In this document: in pieces, positions 6,110-7,993 of the stretch
Layout of the letters: every line of letters begins with the position of its first letter
Numbering within the stretch: the first letter of the stretch is position 1
DNA from: Leptolyngbyaceae cyanobacterium CSSed165cm_216
GTDB lineage: Bacteria; Cyanobacteriota; Cyanobacteriia; Phormidesmidales; Phormidesmidaceae
Length of the DNA: 7,993 nt
Assembly: GCA_007135385.1 (NCBI GenBank)
Contig: SLIY01000307.1
Location: 1-7,993 of the forward strand
Direction: 5' to 3'
Program-made: the position numbers and the translations under genes
The notes under the pieces: generated by a model
Databases searched by the model: none
What the model was told of the DNA's origin: nothing
What the model saw: the letters and a program-made list of their open reading frames with translations, nothing else

Positions 6110-6798
6110 CTCTGCTTAGCAGACCGATCACGGTTGCGCTGGAGGGTTAGCTGCATGTCGATTAGATCCGCCAGTTGGCTAGTCAGGCTATCGGCTTGCT
6201 TTTGGGCGGTAAGTTTGCGGTGCAGGGCGGCCCGGGCCAGATCCTCGCGATCGCGCTCCAAGGCCGTTTGGGCCACCCGCTGCCAGGTATTCATCTTCTG
6301 TTGGGCCTGCTGTTGAGCCGTGAGCAGCGTGTTGTAGGCGGTTGCCACATCTCCTAAGGCCCGTTGCACCAGGGCCATAGCCTGCTCTGGAGAACGTTCT
6401 TGGCTGGCGCCAGGGACCAAACGCCGTAGTTCTGGCAGGTTCAACTGGTCCAACTGCAGACCAAAGCTAGCCAGTTGTAGGCTTTCGCTGCGACCAGTCT
6501 TGCACCAGGTGGCAAAGTGCTCACAATTATTGGTGAACAAATCGTATTGCCGTTCGCCCAATCGACTGTGAGCCCGCTGGAACACCACCTCATCCTCATA
6601 GGCGACGGTGTGGCGTACGGGATGCACCGGGTTGCCCCAGGAAAAGCGATCAAAGCTGGTACGGGCTACCTCCGCCACTTGACTGGCTTTGCTGTAGTGA
6701 ATGACGCTGCGATCGCCGCAGTCAATGCCATGGTGCTGGTAGACCCCGGCTAATGTCCCCAGCGGTCGCATCACATAGATTTGATCACCCTGTGCCAT
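6106..6798 (-). CDS. LRAT-domain protein fused to a PspA/IM30-like helical hairpin
   Basis: The product is 230 residues. Residues 1-115 or so are an LRAT-type (NlpC/P60-related) thiol domain. It opens with GDQIYVMRPL, then VYQHHGIDCGD (19-29) with H22 as probable catalytic His, SVIHY with H34, and the nucleophile C92 in NNCEHF. Enzymes of this fold act as phospholipases A or acyltransferases. Residues 136-225 are helical. The stretch W172-x-x-x-A-x-x-A-L...E-D-L-A-R-x-A-L-x-R-K...A...S-Q-L matches the core hairpin of PspA/Vipp1 (IM30). The PspA N-terminal membrane helix and the long C-terminal part are absent. Start: the ATG at 6798 begins exactly at the family N-terminus. An ATG at 6915 would add 39 residues overlapping the upstream gene and lacking homology. 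The gap to the upstream gene is 13 bases, so both are likely one operon. Function is inferred; catalysis is not shown. Confidence 0.8.
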   Translation of the reverse strand: MAQGDQIYVMRPLGTLAGVYQHHGIDCGDRSVIHYSKASQVAEVARTSFDRFSWGNPVHPVRHTVAYEDEVVFQRAHSRLGERQYDLFTNNCEHFATWCKTGRSESLQLASFGLQLDQLNLPELRRLVPGASQERSPEQAMALVQRALGDVATAYNTLLTAQQQAQQKMNTWQRVAQTALERDREDLARAALHRKLTAQKQADSLTSQLADLIDMQLTLQRNRDRSAKQS

Positions 6799-6811
6799 CG
6801 TCGTCCATCCA

Positions 6812-7993
6812 TCAACCAAAGATCTTTTGCAAAATTCCCTTCCCCTGGCGGCCACCTCCCAGTAACAGCTGTTGCAGCCACTGGTATTGCCAATGCCGTA
6901 AAATCGCATCCTCATCTAAGGCTAACTGACCCAACTGAAACACCTGGGCCAGACTGGAGGCGGCTTGATCGTGGGCGGCAGTCAGCCAACGTCCCATGGG
7001 GTGATCCCACCCCTGCAAAAACTCGTCTAGCAACACCCGGTGAGTCGCGTCAATTCGGAAAGGGAGGAAGTCGGTGTCATCGGCATCGACCCGCTGATGC
7101 AGATCTTTGCGGGGTTTGCCGGCAGCCTTTAACGCCTTGACAGACAGAGCTTTCCAGGACTCGCTCAAAAGGGGCGGTAGTACCGCTCCACTCGCAGCCT
7201 GGCTTAACCCGTCTGCCAGGGCCACCATATCTTGATCTTGGGTTTCTTGGCCATACTGAGTAATTCCCACCACCAGGGGGTGCCACAACTCCCGCTCTAG
7301 AGCCTGTATCAGGTGGCTCGCAGCGGTTGAATAATCGGCATGGCCTGTTTCCTGGGCTGAGTTTTGCGCCAGGTCTTGGTGATGGCAGGCACGGCAAAGG
7401 TCAGTGTGGGTAGCCGCAGACAGGCAGAACCAAGCTTGATCGCCAACCGCTTGGCGCACCTGCTGCTCTAGAGCTTTGGGGTCGCAGGCCTGGGCCTCCG
7501 CGGTTTCATCAACAGCATGGGAGGGGACTGTCTCTGGCGCTACTGGGTTGGGGGCTGACACCTGGGAGCCAGGGCTAGAGGTAGACGGTGATTGGGGTGG
7601 AGACGGGCTGGCTGGCTGAGAACTGGTGAGGGACTGGCGCTGCTGTTCTAGCTGCGCCACCTGGTCCCGCAGGGCTTGTAGCTCCTGGGCTTGGGCCGCT
7701 AGGCAGTCGTCTTTTTGCAGCAGCAGCTGCGTCAACTGCTGCAGGTCCACCGCATTCATCCCCGCTTGAATCAGATTGCAATAGTGCACCTCAGATACAT
7801 CAATCGGCTTAGGATCGGCTCCGGGTAAGTGTAAAGCTCCCTGGCGATCGCCCAGGTTGACCACTAGCAGCTGCCCTTCAGGATTACCAATGGTCAGTTG
7901 GCGACCGCCGTCTTCGGTGAGGTTGGCCCAGTAGCGGCGTTTGCTGTAGACGAAGTCGGCGGCGGGGGAGTGGGGGAGTGGAGGAGGTGGGGA
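6812..7993 (-). CDS. Unrecognised coiled-coil protein, N-terminus outside window
   Basis: The reading frame is open from the stop at 6812-6814 to the window edge, so 393 C-terminal residues are visible. The only in-frame start in the far part (GTG at 7864) falls inside protein-like sequence, so the true start probably lies beyond 7993. From the N-side: a Pro-rich piece (about residues 1-11), a compact probably beta-rich segment (13-75, including YSKRRYW and LTIGNPEGQLLVVNLG), a coiled coil (about 79-122), a Pro/Ser/Thr linker (about 123-165), then a helical domain. In that domain DYST...HLIQALERELW (about 220-236) resembles a D-(Y/F)-S...A-L-E-x-E-L signature I recall from HEPN-like or uncharacterised bacterial domains; this is a weak match. 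The C-terminus ends in an amphipathic WLQQLLLGGG...KIFG. It precedes the LRAT-PspA gene by 13 bases, suggesting joint function. I cannot name the family. Confidence 0.75.
   Translation of the reverse strand, partial: SPPPPLPHSPAADFVYSKRRYWANLTEDGGRQLTIGNPEGQLLVVNLGDRQGALHLPGADPKPIDVSEVHYCNLIQAGMNAVDLQQLTQLLLQKDDCLAAQAQELQALRDQVAQLEQQRQSLTSSQPASPSPPQSPSTSSPGSQVSAPNPVAPETVPSHAVDETAEAQACDPKALEQQVRQAVGDQAWFCLSAATHTDLCRACHHQDLAQNSAQETGHADYSTAASHLIQALERELWHPLVVGITQYGQETQDQDMVALADGLSQAASGAVLPPLLSESWKALSVKALKAAGKPRKDLHQRVDADDTDFLPFRIDATHRVLLDEFLQGWDHPMGRWLTAAHDQAASSLAQVFQLGQLALDEDAILRHWQYQWLQQLLLGGGRQGKGILQKIFG
7963..7993 (-). repeat. C-rich (CCCCCACT) low-complexity tract at window edge
   Basis: On the - strand, CCTCC, CCACT and CCCCC units repeat and encode SPPPLPHSP in the open frame of the adjacent gene. 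The tract is similar in composition to 5160-5237. On the + strand the G-runs GGGGG-AGT-GGGGG-AGT-GG-AGG could form a G-quadruplex. It is cut by the window end. Confidence 0.55.

Noticed and set aside
6799..6915. N-terminal extension of the LRAT-PspA gene to an ATG at 6915
   Set aside because: The extra residues are out-of-frame sequence of the upstream gene; the LRAT family starts at the ATG at 6798.
472..7850. Repeated GCGATCGC octamers as a local regulatory array
   Set aside because: They are spread through genes at roughly 500-base intervals, as expected for genome-wide HIP1 in cyanobacteria.

Overview
The window looks like chromosomal DNA from a cyanobacterium. The palindrome GCGATCGC (HIP1) occurs about 16 times in 8 kb, the sequence is GC-rich, and the first two genes encode the sulfolipid (SQDG) pathway typical of oxygenic phototrophs. 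A short CCAAAAT-type heptamer array and C-rich CCCCAT/CCCCCACT low-complexity tracts suggest a filamentous, Leptolyngbya-like lineage. That last placement is inference only.

Layout. (1) Positions 81-2446, + strand: sqdB (UDP-sulfoquinovose synthase) then sqdX (sulfoquinovosyltransferase). Together they make the thylakoid lipid sulfoquinovosyldiacylglycerol. A perfect 36-nt palindrome sits between them. (2) Positions 2447-2674: a decayed 3' fragment of an MntA-type nucleotidyltransferase gene. It begins exactly after the sqdX stop codon and in the same reading frame. (3) Positions 2681-4944, - strand: two overlapping glycosyltransferase genes (GT2 upstream, GT4 downstream), probably for surface polysaccharide or glycan synthesis. 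The last codons of the GT4 gene are made from a perfect 37-nt palindrome. (4) Positions 4945-5218: a repeat-bearing divergent intergenic region. (5) Positions 5219-6109, + strand: a lipoprotein of the phosphodiester glycosidase (NAGPA-domain) family. (6) Positions 6106-7993, - strand: two genes in probable operon order. The upstream one is a large coiled-coil/linker protein that runs off the window. The downstream one joins an N-terminal LRAT-type (NlpC/P60-related) papain-fold domain to a PspA/IM30(Vipp1)-like helical hairpin.

The housekeeping half (sqdB-sqdX) is well understood. The most interesting part is the right end. An LRAT domain is a lipid acyltransferase or phospholipase-like thiol fold, and here it is fused to a membrane-stress helical module. 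It is apparently co-transcribed with an unrecognised protein that has a coiled coil, a Pro/Ser linker and a helical region with a D-Y-S...A-L-E-x-E-L signature. This could be a membrane-acting stress or conflict module, but its function is not shown by the sequence. Several perfect palindromes and C-rich repeats lie at gene boundaries and, in two or three cases, contribute to protein termini.
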